Assembly (NCBI RefSeq): GCF_014773485.1
Contig: NZ_JACXBP010000003.1
Coordinates: 558,001 to 622,000, forward strand
DNA length: 64,000 nucleotides
Direction: 5' to 3'
DNA from: Erwinia aphidicola
GTDB taxonomy: Bacteria; Pseudomonadota; Gammaproteobacteria; Enterobacterales; Enterobacteriaceae
The notes beneath the pieces were generated by a model, which had not been told where the DNA came from, did not search any database, and saw only the letters and a program-made list of their open reading frames with translations. Numbering within the stretch: the first letter of the stretch is position 1; each line of letters opens with the position of its first letter. Positions 53,268 through 62,493 of the stretch are shown one piece after another. The position numbers and the translations under genes were made by a program.

Positions 53268-53849
53268 TTAAGCTTTGGCTTTGGCGACGGCAACCATCGC
53301 CGGGCGCAGCAGGCGACCGTTCAGGGTATAACCGCGCTGCATCACCATCAGCACGTGGTTTGGTGCGACCTCTTCAGACTCCATCATCGACATCGCCTGA
53401 TGCACTTCCGGGTTGAACGGCACATTGGTGTCGCCAACCACTTCCACGCCAAACTTACGTACCGCACCCAGCAGTGACTTCATGGTCAGGTCGATGCCTT
53501 CAATCATCGAAGCCAGTTCCGGGTTCTCTTTATCGGCCACTTCCAGCGCGCGCTCCAGGCTGTCGATCACTGGCAGCAGCTCGTTGGCGAATTTTTCCAG
53601 CGCAAATTTGTGCGCTTTTTCCACATCCAGTTCGGCACGGCGACGGATGTTTTCGATCTCTGCCTGAGCACGCAGCTGCGCATCGCGCACGCCACCCAGA
53701 GAATCGGCCAGCTGTGCTTCCAGTTCAGCAATACGCTCATCACGCGGATCCACCACTTCTGCTGTTTCCGCGTCCTGGTTTTGTGCCTGCTCCATCTCGA
53801 TTTCGTCTGAAACTTGCTCGTTTGGTGTGTTCTGTTCTTTACTACTCAT
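53268..53849 (-). CDS. grpE: Nucleotide exchange factor GrpE
   Basis: 193 residues. Acidic N-terminus, long coiled coil (about 40-90) and beta-wing C-terminus ([19 protein letters not shown]). Co-chaperone of DnaK. A sigma-32 promoter lies upstream. Confidence 0.97.
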   Translation of the reverse strand: MSSKEQNTPNEQVSDEIEMEQAQNQDAETAEVVDPRDERIAELEAQLADSLGGVRDAQLRAQAEIENIRRRAELDVEKAHKFALEKFANELLPVIDSLERALEVADKENPELASMIEGIDLTMKSLLGAVRKFGVEVVGDTNVPFNPEVHQAMSMMESEEVAPNHVLMVMQRGYTLNGRLLRPAMVAVAKAKA

Positions 53850-53893
53850 GAATTTCTCCGCGTTTGTGCATATTCATCTCGCTGGTTCGCTTA

Positions 53894-53921
53894 TTATGGG
53901 GATCAGAATCGCGGTTTCAAG
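53894..53921 (-). promoter_or_regulatory. Sigma-32 promoter of grpE
   Basis: CTTGAAA, 13-bp spacer, CCCCATAA on the minus strand, an excellent heat-shock promoter match. Confidence 0.88.
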
Positions 53922-53972
53922 GGAACCAGTCACATTGTCGGGGCAGTTTACCTCGTAAGGAATGCCAGTAAC

Positions 53973-54851
53973 ATGAATACCCACTTCAACTGCATCGGGA
54001 TCGTCGGCCATCCACGCCACCCTACTGCACTCAGCACCCATGAAATGCTGTATCGCTGGCTGACCGGGAAAGGCTATCAGGTCATTATTGAGCAGCAGAT
54101 CGCGCGCGAGTTGAAACTGGATGGTGTCCTGACCGGAACGCTGGCGGAAATTGGCCGCAAGGCCGATCTGGCCGTCGTGGTCGGCGGTGATGGCAATATG
54201 CTGGGTGCGGCGAGAGTGCTGGCGCGCTATGACATCAAAGTGATCGGAATTAACCGCGGTAACCTGGGTTTTCTCACCGATCTTGACCCGGACAATGCGC
54301 AGCAGCAGCTGGCCGACGTGCTGGAAGGCGAATACTTCGTTGAGAGCCGCTTCCTGCTGGAAGCGCAGGTTTGCCGCCAGTCCGGCACGCCGCGCATTGG
54401 CACGGCGATAAACGAAGTGGTGCTGCACCCGGGCAAAGTGGCGCATATGATCGAGTTCGAGGTCTATATTGACGAGAACTTCGCGTTTTCGCAGCGATCG
54501 GATGGCCTGATCATCTCCACGCCGACCGGTTCCACCGCCTATTCCCTCTCGGCCGGCGGGCCAATCCTCACCCCGTCGCTGGATGCCATTGTGCTGGTGC
54601 CGATGTTCCCGCATACCCTGTCGGCCCGGCCATTAGTGATCAACAGCAGCAGCACCATCCGCCTGCGTTTTTCCCATATGCGCGGCGACCTGGAGATCAG
54701 CTGCGACAGCCAGATAGCGCTGCCTATCCAGCAGGGAGAAGATGTACTAATCCGCCGCAGCGATTATCACCTGAACCTGATCCACCCGAAAAATTATAAT
54801 TATTTCAACACGCTAAGCTCAAAGCTCGGCTGGTCAAAAAAATTATTCTAA
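53973..54851 (+). CDS. nadK: NAD kinase
   Basis: 292 residues, E. coli length, from ATG 53973. GGDGN motif at 71-75 and the conserved [15 protein letters not shown]. Makes NADP. Divergent from grpE. Confidence 0.97.
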   Translation: MNTHFNCIGIVGHPRHPTALSTHEMLYRWLTGKGYQVIIEQQIARELKLDGVLTGTLAEIGRKADLAVVVGGDGNMLGAARVLARYDIKVIGINRGNLGFLTDLDPDNAQQQLADVLEGEYFVESRFLLEAQVCRQSGTPRIGTAINEVVLHPGKVAHMIEFEVYIDENFAFSQRSDGLIISTPTGSTAYSLSAGGPILTPSLDAIVLVPMFPHTLSARPLVINSSSTIRLRFSHMRGDLEISCDSQIALPIQQGEDVLIRRSDYHLNLIHPKNYNYFNTLSSKLGWSKKLF

Positions 54852-54870
54852 AAAGCGTGCTGCCTGAGTT

Positions 54871-54890
54871 TACTGTTTATAAAACCAGTA
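54871..54890 (+). promoter_or_regulatory. LexA box 1 of recN
   Basis: TACTGTTTATAAAACCAGTA: CTGT-N8-CCAG, one mismatch in the core. Confidence 0.8.
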
Positions 54891-54892
54891 TA

Positions 54893-54912
54893 TACTGTAT
54901 GAAAAACCATAT
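54893..54912 (+). promoter_or_regulatory. LexA box 2 of recN (weak)
   Basis: TACTGTATGAAAAACCATAT; right half degenerate (CCAT for ACAG). Confidence 0.55.
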
Positions 54913-54930
54913 CTGTGTTTTCATACAGGA
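54911..54930 (+). promoter_or_regulatory. LexA box 3 of recN
   Basis: Contains a perfect CTGT-N8-ACAG core (54913-54928), 12 bp from the recN ATG. Confidence 0.8.
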
Positions 54931-54939
54931 AAGACAATT

Positions 54940-56601
54940 ATGCTGGCACAACTGACCATCAGTAACTTCGCGATTGTTCGCGAGCTTGAGATCGACTTTC
55001 AGCGCGGAATGACGGCTATCACCGGGGAAACCGGTGCGGGTAAATCCATCGCCATTGACGCGCTGGGTTTGTGTCTGGGTGGTCGTGCCGAGGCTGATAT
55101 GGTGCGCCAGGGGGCAGCACGGGCCGATATCTGCGCGCGCTTCTCCCTCAAAGATACCCCTTCCGCGCAGCGCTGGCTGACGGACAACCAGCTGGATGAC
55201 GGTAATGAATGCCTGCTGCGCCGTGTGATCAGCAGCGATGGTCGCTCACGCGGCTTTATCAACGGCACTGCGGTGCCGCTCTCCCAGCTGCGTGACCTCG
55301 GCCAGGCGCTTATCCAGATCCACGGCCAGCACGCCCATCAGCTGCTGCTCAAACCTGAACACCAGAAAACACTGCTGGATGCTTACGCCGGTGAACCTCT
55401 GCTAATGCAAAACATGGCGCAGCACTATCGTCAGTGGCACCAGAGCTGCCGCGCGCTGGCGCAGCATCAGCAGCTGGCGCAGGAGCGTGAAGCGCGTCGT
55501 GAACTGCTGCAGTATCAGCTGAAAGAGCTGAACGAGTTTGCGCCGGTCAGCGGCGAATATGAGCAGATTGATGAAGAGTATAAGCGCCTGGCGAACAGCG
55601 GGCAGCTGCTCTCGACCAGCCAGCAAGCCCTGCTGATGCTGGCCGATGGCGAAGAGAACAACCTGCAAAGCCAGCTGTATACCGCACGCCAGCTGATGAC
55701 CGAGCTGATTGAGATGGACGACAAGCTGAGCGGTGTGTTTGGCATGTTGGAAGAGGCCGCTATCCAGATCAGTGAGGCCAGCGATGAGCTGCGCCACTAC
55801 TGTGACCGCCTCGACCTTGATCCTAACCGCCTGCACGAGCTGGAGCAGCGCCTGTCGCGCCAGATTAGCCTGGCACGCAAGCATCACCTCGCCCCGGAAG
55901 AGCTGCCCGTATTTCATCAGCAGCTGCTGGCAGAACAGCAGCTGCTTGACCAGCAGGAGAGCGACCAGGACGAGCTGAGCGCAGCCGTCAGCCTGCACTA
56001 TGCTGCTGCCCTGAGCTGCGCACAGCAGCTGCACGAGCGCCGCACTCATTTCGCCAACGAGCTGAGCGGGCTGATCACCGACAGCATGCATACGCTGTCG
56101 ATGCCGCATGGCCGCTTCAGCATTGAAATTCAGTTTAACCCGGACCATCTGACGGCTGAAGGCGCGGACCGTATCGATTTCCGCGTCACTACCAACCCTG
56201 GCCAGCCGGTTCAGCCGCTGGGCAAAGTGGCATCGGGCGGTGAGCTGTCGCGTATTGCGCTGGCAATTCAGGTGATTACCGCACGTAAAATGGATACGCC
56301 GGCGCTGATTTTCGATGAGGTGGACGTGGGTATCAGCGGGCCAACCGCCGCAGTGGTCGGTAAAATGCTGCGCCAGCTGGGTGAATCTACTCAGGTGATG
56401 TGCGTGACGCACCTGCCGCAGGTGGCAGGCTGTGGCCATCAGCATTTCTACGTCAGTAAAGAGACCGACGGTGCGATGACCGAAACGCATATGCAGCCGC
56501 TGGACAAGCGCGCCCGCCTGCAGGAACTGGCACGTTTACTGGGCGGCAGCGAGGTCACGCGCAACACGCTGGCGAACGCCAAAGAGCTTTTAGCCGCCTG
56601 A
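54940..56601 (+). CDS. recN: DNA repair protein RecN
   Basis: 553 residues, E. coli length. SMC-like: Walker A GETGAGKS (29-36), a long central coiled coil, and the C-terminal ABC signature [11 protein letters not shown] with Walker B ALIFDEVD. Double-strand break repair, SOS-induced through the three LexA boxes. Confidence 0.97.
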   Translation: MLAQLTISNFAIVRELEIDFQRGMTAITGETGAGKSIAIDALGLCLGGRAEADMVRQGAARADICARFSLKDTPSAQRWLTDNQLDDGNECLLRRVISSDGRSRGFINGTAVPLSQLRDLGQALIQIHGQHAHQLLLKPEHQKTLLDAYAGEPLLMQNMAQHYRQWHQSCRALAQHQQLAQEREARRELLQYQLKELNEFAPVSGEYEQIDEEYKRLANSGQLLSTSQQALLMLADGEENNLQSQLYTARQLMTELIEMDDKLSGVFGMLEEAAIQISEASDELRHYCDRLDLDPNRLHELEQRLSRQISLARKHHLAPEELPVFHQQLLAEQQLLDQQESDQDELSAAVSLHYAAALSCAQQLHERRTHFANELSGLITDSMHTLSMPHGRFSIEIQFNPDHLTAEGADRIDFRVTTNPGQPVQPLGKVASGGELSRIALAIQVITARKMDTPALIFDEVDVGISGPTAAVVGKMLRQLGESTQVMCVTHLPQVAGCGHQHFYVSKETDGAMTETHMQPLDKRARLQELARLLGGSEVTRNTLANAKELLAA

Positions 56602-56791
56602 GCATTGCACTTTTTTACCGGATTGTGGTCATATCGTTGCTTCGCAGAGGTTTTAAACTGCGGAAAGGTTTATTATCATCGGCAGCTTACACTGGTATCG
56701 TAGTTGCACACTGATAGACCCATGTCCTGGAGCGGTTTGTTTCAGGGAGTCCGGGGATACGAATATAGCCACAAAGGAATAAACATTGATT

Positions 56792-57139
56792 ATGCGCTGT
56801 AAAACGCTGACTGCTGCCGCGGTGGTTCTTCTGATGATGACCGCTGGATGTTCCACTCTGGAGCGAGTGGTTTACCGCCCGGATATCAACCAGGGCAACT
56901 ACCTGGTCGCCAATGACGTCGCCAAAATCCATACTGGCATGACCCAACAGCAGGTTGCTTACACGCTGGGCACGCCGATGATGCACGACCCGTTTGGTAA
57001 AAACGTGTGGTATTACGTATTCCGTCAGGAGCCAGGCCACGAGCCGGTGAAACAGCAGACGCTGACCCTGACGTTTGACCAGAACGGTACGCTGACCAAC
57101 ATTGATAACAAACCTGCACTGAGCAAAAACGAAGGTTAA
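56792..57139 (+). CDS. bamE: Outer membrane protein assembly factor BamE
   Basis: 115 residues from ATG 56792. Lipobox TAGC (Cys20); SmpA/OmlA domain with text [17 protein letters not shown]. Lipoprotein of the BAM complex. Order recN-bamE as in E. coli. Confidence 0.96.
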   Translation: MRCKTLTAAAVVLLMMTAGCSTLERVVYRPDINQGNYLVANDVAKIHTGMTQQQVAYTLGTPMMHDPFGKNVWYYVFRQEPGHEPVKQQTLTLTFDQNGTLTNIDNKPALSKNEG

Positions 57140-57184
57140 TCCTCTGTTCAGCCAGAGGCCGCCCTTTTTTTCCGGTTGGCCTGT

Positions 57185-57219
57185 AAAAAAATAAGGCGCT
57201 CAATGCGCCTTATTTTTTT
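57185..57219. terminator. Bidirectional terminator bamE / rnfH
   Basis: A7-TAAGGCG-ctcaat-GCGCCTTA-T7; the symmetric A and T runs serve both converging genes. The rnfH stop codon lies in one arm. Confidence 0.93.
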
Positions 57220-57497
57220 GCTGCCCGTTCCGCCCGCTGGCGGCGCAGATCTTTCGGGTCGGCAATCAGCGGCCGATAGATTTCGATGCGGTCACCGCTC
57301 TGCACTTCATCCTGCAGCTTCACCGGGCGGCTGAAAATCCCCACCTTGTTCTGCTGCAAACTGATGTCGCTGCGTATCTCCAGCAGGCCGGAGGCGATGA
57401 TCGCCTGCTCTACGCTGCTGCCTTCCGGCACTTTGACGCTGTAAAGATACTGCTTGTCCGGCAGTGCATACGCCACTTCCACCACGATATCAGGCAC
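57210..57497 (-). CDS. rnfH: RnfH/RatB family protein
   Basis: 95 residues from GTG 57497, 8 bp inside the end of ratA, with AGAGG in front. Ubiquitin-like beta-grasp protein of the RnfH family: [13 protein letters not shown] and [21 protein letters not shown] match E. coli RatB (96 aa). Function unclear. A longer frame to 57602 exists but runs through ratA. Confidence 0.9.
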   Translation of the reverse strand: MPDIVVEVAYALPDKQYLYSVKVPEGSSVEQAIIASGLLEIRSDISLQQNKVGIFSRPVKLQDEVQSGDRIEIYRPLIADPKDLRRQRAERAAKK

Positions 57498-57924
57498 TGT
57501 AGACCTCTTTCGCCCGCTGGGTAAACGCCTGCACCATGCTGCTGGCCAGCTCTTTAAAGATGCGGCCAAACGCCAGCTCAACCAGCATGTTGGTGAACTC
57601 AAAGTCCAGATTCAGCTCAACCTTGCAGGCTTCTTCGCTCAGCGCAGTAAAACGCCAGCCGCCGTTTAGCTTGCGGAACGGACCATCAACCAGCTGCATA
57701 TGGATGCTTTGATTATCGGTCAGCGTATTACGGGTCACGAAGGTTTTACTGATGCCGGCTTTAGAGACATCAACTGAAGCGGTCATCTGGTCATCGCTGG
57801 CGTCCAGCACCCGGCTACCGGTGCAGCCCGGTAAAAACTGCGGATAGCTGTCGACATCGTTAACTAAGCGGTACATCTGCTCAGCACTGTACGGCACCAG
57901 CGCGGAACGACTAATCTGGGACAT
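57490..57924 (-). CDS. ratA: Ribosome-association toxin RatA (START-like)
   Basis: 144 residues from ATG 57924 (AGGA upstream). Coq10/START domain; [20 protein letters not shown] and [11 protein letters not shown] are typical. In E. coli reported to block 70S formation; the family also includes ubiquinone-binding Coq10. Coupled with rnfH and divergent from smpB. Confidence 0.93.
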   Translation of the reverse strand: MSQISRSALVPYSAEQMYRLVNDVDSYPQFLPGCTGSRVLDASDDQMTASVDVSKAGISKTFVTRNTLTDNQSIHMQLVDGPFRKLNGGWRFTALSEEACKVELNLDFEFTNMLVELAFGRIFKELASSMVQAFTQRAKEVYSA

Positions 57925-58084
57925 AACGATTCCTGTCAATTTCTAGAACTTATAAATAATACCATTGCCAGCAATCAAACAAAAATTCTCTCCGGCCGGG
58001 CATCTGCTAGAATACCCGTTTCCCCCGTCAGCGGCTTTACAGGGGATGCCATTAATCACTGCTTCATGTACACTAAGTAGCACT

Positions 58085-58567
58085 ATGACAAAGAAAAAAG
58101 CACATAAACCCGGTTCCGCTACCATTGCCATGAACAAGCGCGCCCGCCACGAATACTTCATCGAAGAAGAGTTCGAAGCCGGGCTTTCGCTCCAGGGATG
58201 GGAAGTCAAAACTCTCCGCGCCGGTAAGGCCAACATCAGCGACAGCTACATTATGCTGCGCGATGGCGAAGCCTACCTGTTTGGGTCAACTTTCCAGCCT
58301 TTGAGCGTCGCCTCTACGCATTATGTCTGCGACCCGACGCGCAGCCGCAAGCTGCTGCTGAAAAAACGCGAGCTCGACACGCTGATTGGTAAAGTTAACC
58401 GTGATGGTTACACCATTATCGCGCTGTCGATGTACTGGAAAAACGCCTGGGCTAAGCTGAAAATCGGCCTGGCAAAAGGTAAGCGCGAGCACGACAAGCG
58501 CGATGACATCAAAGATCGTGAGTGGAAATTAGACAAAGCACGTATTATGAAACACGCTAATCGCTAA
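58085..58567 (+). CDS. smpB: SsrA-binding protein SmpB
   Basis: 160 residues, E. coli length, from ATG 58085. [20 protein letters not shown]-like text ([16 protein letters not shown]) and the basic tail for tmRNA docking. Ribosome rescue with tmRNA, which follows 49 bp downstream. Confidence 0.97.
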   Translation: MTKKKAHKPGSATIAMNKRARHEYFIEEEFEAGLSLQGWEVKTLRAGKANISDSYIMLRDGEAYLFGSTFQPLSVASTHYVCDPTRSRKLLLKKRELDTLIGKVNRDGYTIIALSMYWKNAWAKLKIGLAKGKREHDKRDDIKDREWKLDKARIMKHANR

Positions 58568-58596
58568 CCTACTGGTACAGCGACAGGTTTTTCTGA

Positions 58597-58602
58597 TATA
58601 CT
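58597..58602 (+). promoter_or_regulatory. -10 element of ssrA
   Basis: TATACT, 14 bp before the mature tmRNA 5' end. Confidence 0.65.
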
Positions 58603-58616
58603 GCGAAACAGTACTT

Positions 58617-58979
58617 GGGGCTGATTCTGGATTCGACAGGATTTGCGTAGCCCTAGGAGCATGCCGAGGGGCGGTTTGCCTCGTTAAAAGCCGCAAAAAA
58701 ATAGTCGCAAACGACGAAAACTACGCACTAGCAGCTTAATACCCTGCTTAGAGCCTTCTCTCCCTAGCTTCCGTTCTTAAGACGGGGATCAAGAGAAGTC
58801 AAACCCAAAAGAACTCGTGTGGATACCCGGCCTGGGGTTGAAGCACTAAAACTAATCAGGCTAGTTTGTCAGTGGCGTGTCTGTCCGCAGCTGGCCGGCG
58901 AATGTAAAGACTGACTAAGCATGTAGTGCCGACGGTGTAGTAATTCTGGACGCGGGTTCAACTCCCGCCAGCTCCACCA
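58617..58979 (+). ncRNA. ssrA: tmRNA
   Basis: 363 nt, the E. coli length. The tRNA-like ends are GGGGCTGATTCTGG and the T-arm GGTTCAACTCCC with terminal GCTCCACCA. The tag reading frame at 58707-58739 encodes ANDENYALAA followed by TAA, same as E. coli. Its 3' end is a common integration site for genomic islands. Confidence 0.98.
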
Positions 58980-59023
58980 AATCTTTTCGCGGCGGTTCCA
59001 GAGCCGACCGCAGAAGTCCTGAA

Positions 59024-59057
59024 AGCCCACAAGGTTAACGCCGAGTGGGCTTTTTTG
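59024..59057 (+). terminator. Terminator of ssrA
   Basis: AGCCCAC pairs with GTGGGCT and T6 follows. Confidence 0.85.
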
Positions 59058-59078
59058 TGTTTGTAAAAAAACTCAGAA

Positions 59079-59104
59079 CTCCAAAAATCCTGTAATTTTT
59101 GGAG
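59079..59104. repeat. Perfect inverted repeat at island edge
   Basis: CTCCAAAAAT-CCTGTA-ATTTTTGGAG, a perfect 10-bp stem. On the minus strand a T-rich tract lies about 7 bp further, so it could be a terminator for that strand; alternatively a recombination remnant. Confidence 0.55.
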
Positions 59105-59324
59105 TAGGATAAGCGGTAAAACGTCTTCCAAAACATGCAGGGACAGTTACATGAGAAGACAATGCATACGAAAGCTGTTACTTGGTTAATAATTAATTTT
59201 AGCTTGATCTCGTTGTAGATAACCTTAATATAATTATATAGTTAGATATTTAGATAATTAATATTAGACATATAATTACATCCCTGCTAATATCCAGAAA
59301 ATATCCCTACCAAGGTGGAAATCT
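59105..59324. other. AT-rich leader of the ParA-SIR2 operon
   Basis: No gene seen. The stretch 59190-59290 is very AT-rich with several TATAAT-like hexamers and should hold the operon promoter. No integrase or recombinase frame is present. Confidence 0.5.
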
Positions 59325-60317
59325 GTGAAAAGTGTCGGATTTTTCAATAATAAAGGTGGAGTAGGCAAAACCACTCTATTATGCAATGTAGCTGCATCAC
59401 TTGCCATTCAGCATAATAAGAAAGTTCTAGTTATAGATGCAGACCCTCAATGCAATGCATCGGCATACATCCTTAAAGAAGAGGATCTTGAAAGAATTTT
59501 CTTGAATAACAACTTCTACAGCATTGATTCGTTCTTTGATCCTGTGCGAAGAGGTCAAGGCTATCCTCAAGAAATGCCTGAAATTGTTAGTAGTGAAAGG
59601 TTTAATGTTGATCTAATTGTTGGCAGCCCTAAACTTTCAATTAGAGAAGACCTGTTAGCTACTGACTGGGCTGCTACAAGAAATGGAGAACACAGGGGAT
59701 TTCAAACCACTTATGTTTTCAAAGAATTAATTTCAAGACTACATCATTACGATATAATAATGATTGACATGGGGCCATCGCTTGGTGCTTTAAATCGATC
59801 TGTGATTCTTGGGGTCGATACTTTCCTAATGCCGCTTTCAGTTGATATCTTCAGTATGATGGCCGTTGAAAACATCATTAAATCTTTTAATACATGGAAA
59901 TCAGCTCTTTCTGATGCAATTGAAAAATATATAGAAGCTGAAAACACACCATTTATGATAGCAAATAAAAAAGTTGAATGGGATTTAAGTTTCGCAGGCT
60001 ATGTGATGCAACAATATAAAGCAAAGAGCAAATCAGGAGTTCGAGAGCCTGTAGCCGCATTTGAAAGAATCATTTCCAAACAAAAAACAGAATTAGTTGA
60101 GCTTTGTAATTTCTTCAATTCAAATATAGATGATTTAAACTTAGGTGAAATCCCAACACTTAGTAGTGTTGTTCCATTATCTCAGCAAGCCCACGCACCA
60201 ATATTTGAATTATCTGCAAAAGATGGCATCGTTGGTTCACAATATACACGAGTATCAGAAGCAGCTGATTTCTTCCACAAAATAGCATCTAATCTAATTG
60301 AGCGTTTAGAAAAATGA
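59325..60317 (+). CDS. ParA/MinD-type ATPase of a ParA-SIR2 pair
   Basis: 330 residues from GTG 59325 (AAGGTGGA upstream). Deviant Walker A NKGGVGKTT with signature Lys10 and Lys15, DADPQ at 38-42, Walker B IIMIDMG (Asp148). Overall a P-loop ATPase of the ParA/Soj group that normally dimerises on ATP and binds DNA. No ParB, centromere-like repeat or plasmid replication gene accompanies it, so plasmid partition is unlikely. It overlaps the SIR2 gene by 4 bp (ATGA). Codon use is AT-rich, unlike the chromosome around it: probably acquired. Inferred role: sensor or regulator of the SIR2 effector. Confidence 0.88.
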   Translation: MKSVGFFNNKGGVGKTTLLCNVAASLAIQHNKKVLVIDADPQCNASAYILKEEDLERIFLNNNFYSIDSFFDPVRRGQGYPQEMPEIVSSERFNVDLIVGSPKLSIREDLLATDWAATRNGEHRGFQTTYVFKELISRLHHYDIIMIDMGPSLGALNRSVILGVDTFLMPLSVDIFSMMAVENIIKSFNTWKSALSDAIEKYIEAENTPFMIANKKVEWDLSFAGYVMQQYKAKSKSGVREPVAAFERIISKQKTELVELCNFFNSNIDDLNLGEIPTLSSVVPLSQQAHAPIFELSAKDGIVGSQYTRVSEAADFFHKIASNLIERLEK

Positions 60318-61183
60318 TTTCTTGGCCAGATACTTTAATTGCAGCTCTTGCTAGACGTCGTTGTGTGATTATGATTGGTGCAGGAATATCTAAAAATTCT
60401 GCTAATGATTTAGGTAAAAGGCCTGCAACTTGGGAGGAATTCCTTAGAGCATGTCTGGATGAAATAGATGATAAAGAGTGCATCGACCAGTTATTATCTC
60501 AAAAAGATTATCTAAGTGCATGTGAAATTATTAAAGAAAAACTTACTTTAGATATATTTATTGACAAAGTGCAAACTGAGTACCAGCGCGCTGGTTATAG
60601 ACATGCGAAAATTCACGAACATATCTACAATCTTGATGCATCTATAGTTGCCAGTCCAAATTTTGATACTATTTATGATTCCTACGCAGGTGGTATATCA
60701 GCTGGTACTTTAATAGTAAAAGATCATACTAGTGATGATACTGCAAACTATCTGAATGGTGGTGACACAAGACTTTTGCTAAAAACCCATGGGTCGGCGA
60801 ATGCGCCACAACAAATAATATTCACTCGCCGAGATTATGCTGAAGCTAGGACAAAATATGTTTTATTTTATGAGATCATAAAAGCTTTAGCTTTAACCCA
60901 TACATTCCTATTTTTAGGATGTGGCACAGATGATCCTGATATTAGGATGCTATTTGAAGATATTCAGTTTGCACATGGTCGCATACCTTATCATTTCATG
61001 ACATTACCTAATGGAGAAATTCATCGTGATTTACTTGGCATCGCTTCAAGATCAATGAGAGTTAAATTTTTATCCTATTCATCAGATAATGGACACTCGG
61101 AGCTTACTGATTCACTTGAACAGCTTGTAGAAAAAGTTGAACAATTCAGAATGGAAAACTTAAAAGAAACACAAAAATGGTAA
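60314..61183 (+). CDS. SIR2-like NAD-binding protein (putative NADase effector)
   Basis: 289 residues. SIR2_2-type motifs in order: GAGIS (22-26), SPNFD with Asn116 and Asp118, KTHGS with the catalytic-type His159, and GCGTDDPD (202-209). No zinc-finger cysteines of sirtuin deacetylases. In anti-phage systems such as Thoeris, DSR and SIR2-HerA such domains deplete NAD+ to stop infection. The start overlaps the ParA gene, so the two are made together. No extra domain is fused, so sensing would depend on the ParA partner. I do not recognise a named system with this composition. Confidence 0.87.
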   Translation: MISWPDTLIAALARRRCVIMIGAGISKNSANDLGKRPATWEEFLRACLDEIDDKECIDQLLSQKDYLSACEIIKEKLTLDIFIDKVQTEYQRAGYRHAKIHEHIYNLDASIVASPNFDTIYDSYAGGISAGTLIVKDHTSDDTANYLNGGDTRLLLKTHGSANAPQQIIFTRRDYAEARTKYVLFYEIIKALALTHTFLFLGCGTDDPDIRMLFEDIQFAHGRIPYHFMTLPNGEIHRDLLGIASRSMRVKFLSYSSDNGHSELTDSLEQLVEKVEQFRMENLKETQKW

Positions 61184-61569
61184 ACCATCAGCTTATTGAC
61201 TAAAATTTATCATTCAGCAGTAAAACTTACCCCCCCCTCGACTTTAGTAAGGTGGAAATCGACTTCACGAATTTTTTTTCGACTTTCGGATGTTCAATTC
61301 TGACACTCTGCATGTAAAATTGTATATCGTGATTTAATATAATTCTGTCGGAGTTTAATAATCATCATTACCTTTCTTTCTCTAAATTAGTTGTAATGCC
61401 GTGATTACCACCGTCGGTTACCGCATCCTGATCAGGATAACCGGGAAGATCCACAGCTTCTCAAACTCTGCGTCTTTCTACGATGGCAATATGCCGATTA
61501 TGCCGCTGATCGATTTGAATTCAACCGCAACAGGGCGTTATGGCTCATAAACCGTCGTGCCATAGTTAC
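61184..61569. other. Non-coding and decayed stretch after the SIR2 gene
   Basis: First part: an eight-C tract (61230-61237) and three TCGACTT repeats (61238, 61259, 61279). Second part (about 61400-61550) is GC-richer and stays open in one plus frame up to a TAA at about 61548, without a supported start, so it looks like the end of a lost gene. Product not recognised. Confidence 0.45.
61238..61285 (+). repeat. Three TCGACTT direct repeats
   Basis: TCGACTT starts at 61238, 61259 and 61279, i.e. spaced 21 and 20 bp, about two helical turns. They lie 54 bp past the SIR2 stop. Confidence 0.5.
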
Positions 61570-61903
61570 TTATTCGAAAATCGTCGCCAGTCGAGCCATC
61601 ACATCATCAACTATTTCTGCTGGAGCATCCTCCAGCTTCCTGCCGTGTCGTGAAGCCATATCCAAAGCGCGCGGTTGATCGCAGCGGACCACGCCGACCG
61701 TGCGCATACCCGCGCCATCGAGTGGCACTGCAAATCCCGCTGTACGGGCAAAGTTGCCGCCGTTAGTGACAGGCAACACAACTGGTGTTCCCGTCAATCG
61801 GTTAAAAGCATCAGACGAAACTATCATAACTGGCCGCGTCCCCTGCTGCTCGTGTCTGAAGGTAGGGTCAAGTGAGACAGTCTAAATCCCCCCCTCTTTC
61901 CAT
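61570..61903 (-). pseudogene. PemK/MazF-family toxin, disrupted at its 5' end
   Basis: The body reads DPTFRHEQQGTRPVMIVSS and NGGNFARTAGFAV, then VVRCDQPRALDM, typical of PemK/ChpB RNase toxins (~110 aa). The expected start ATG at 61903 gives MERG, but a run of seven G shifts the frame, and in the body frame a TAG (61882-61884) stands where family members have a Trp codon. So translation could only begin internally at ATG 61827 (85 aa), losing the N-terminal strand. Antitoxin lies directly upstream. Probably inactive. Confidence 0.75.
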
Positions 61904-62160
61904 CTAATAAACTCTCCACCAGCAGGTTTGTTGTTCAGCCATTCACGGTCATCAGGTGAAATTTCAGCGCGACTGTCACATTGAGCAAGCAACTGCTCAA
62001 GCGTATAGCGCGGGCGAGATTGTACTTCCACAATCAGTCGGCCAGCATTAACAGACATACCTACTTTCGCTCCAGCATTTAGCTGCAAAACATCCAGCAG
62101 CACAGGGGGTACGGCCAGCATGATTGATCCCCCCACTTTTCGCAGATTGGTAATGTACAT
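61882..62160 (-). CDS. MazE/PemI-type antitoxin (AbrB-like)
   Basis: 92 residues from ATG 62160, with AGGAGGGG upstream. N-terminal SpoVT/AbrB-like swapped-hairpin DNA-binding domain (MYITNLRKVGGSIMLAVPP), C-terminal toxin-binding tail. The last seven residues after GGEFI appear added: AGATGG stands where an overlapping TGATGG stop/start would be expected. It overlaps the damaged toxin and may persist as an orphan antitoxin. Confidence 0.75.
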   Translation of the reverse strand: MYITNLRKVGGSIMLAVPPVLLDVLQLNAGAKVGMSVNAGRLIVEVQSRPRYTLEQLLAQCDSRAEISPDDREWLNNKPAGGEFIRWKEGGI

Positions 62161-62254
62161 AACCCCTCCTGTTTCATTATATAAATATATAACATCACAA
62201 CTAAACGCTACCCACGTAAGCTGTAGAGTAAATTATGAGCCTTGCAAAACATCA

Positions 62255-62280
62255 ACAGGCATCGCTAAAGCAATGCCTGT
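62255..62280 (-). terminator. Hairpin downstream of the small gene at 62296
   Basis: ACAGGCAT pairs with ATGCCTGT; short T run on the plus side, so it could serve either strand. Confidence 0.5.
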
Positions 62281-62295
62281 TTCCACTGCCAGTCG

Positions 62296-62493
62296 TCAGA
62301 TCTCAGTTAACAGGTGATCTTCGCTCTCCAGCCGTAAACTCAGCATCTCAATGCGTTCCACCAGCACCCACAGCAAGATATCGCGGGCTATAGGGTGAGT
62401 GAGTTCGGTGATGGCAAAGGCCAGAGCGCGGCACTGGTCGCATAACTCGGTGGTTTCTAGCGGGGTGTAGTCATAAATTCCGTCATTCATCAT
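62296..62493 (-). CDS. Small hypothetical protein, phage-satellite-like
   Basis: 65 residues from ATG 62493 (GAGATAACC upstream; a second ATG follows). Acidic, helical, with CDQCRALAF near residue 18. Not recognised with certainty; size and setting recall small regulatory proteins of P4-like satellites. The frame is open to 62610, but the extra 39 residues are low-complexity and lack a ribosome site, so the short form is preferred. Confidence 0.45.
   Translation of the reverse strand: MMNDGIYDYTPLETTELCDQCRALAFAITELTHPIARDILLWVLVERIEMLSLRLESEDHLLTEI

Noticed and set aside
59325-60317. Plasmid partition (ParA-ParB) locus
   Set aside because: The downstream partner is a SIR2 protein, not ParB; no centromere-like iterons or replication gene were seen.
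59312-61260. AAGGTGGAAATC occurring at about 59313 and 61249, flanking the ParA-SIR2 operon
   Set aside because: A 12-bp match could be an insertion repeat, but the first copy is the ParA ribosome site and no further homology extends it; chance cannot be excluded.
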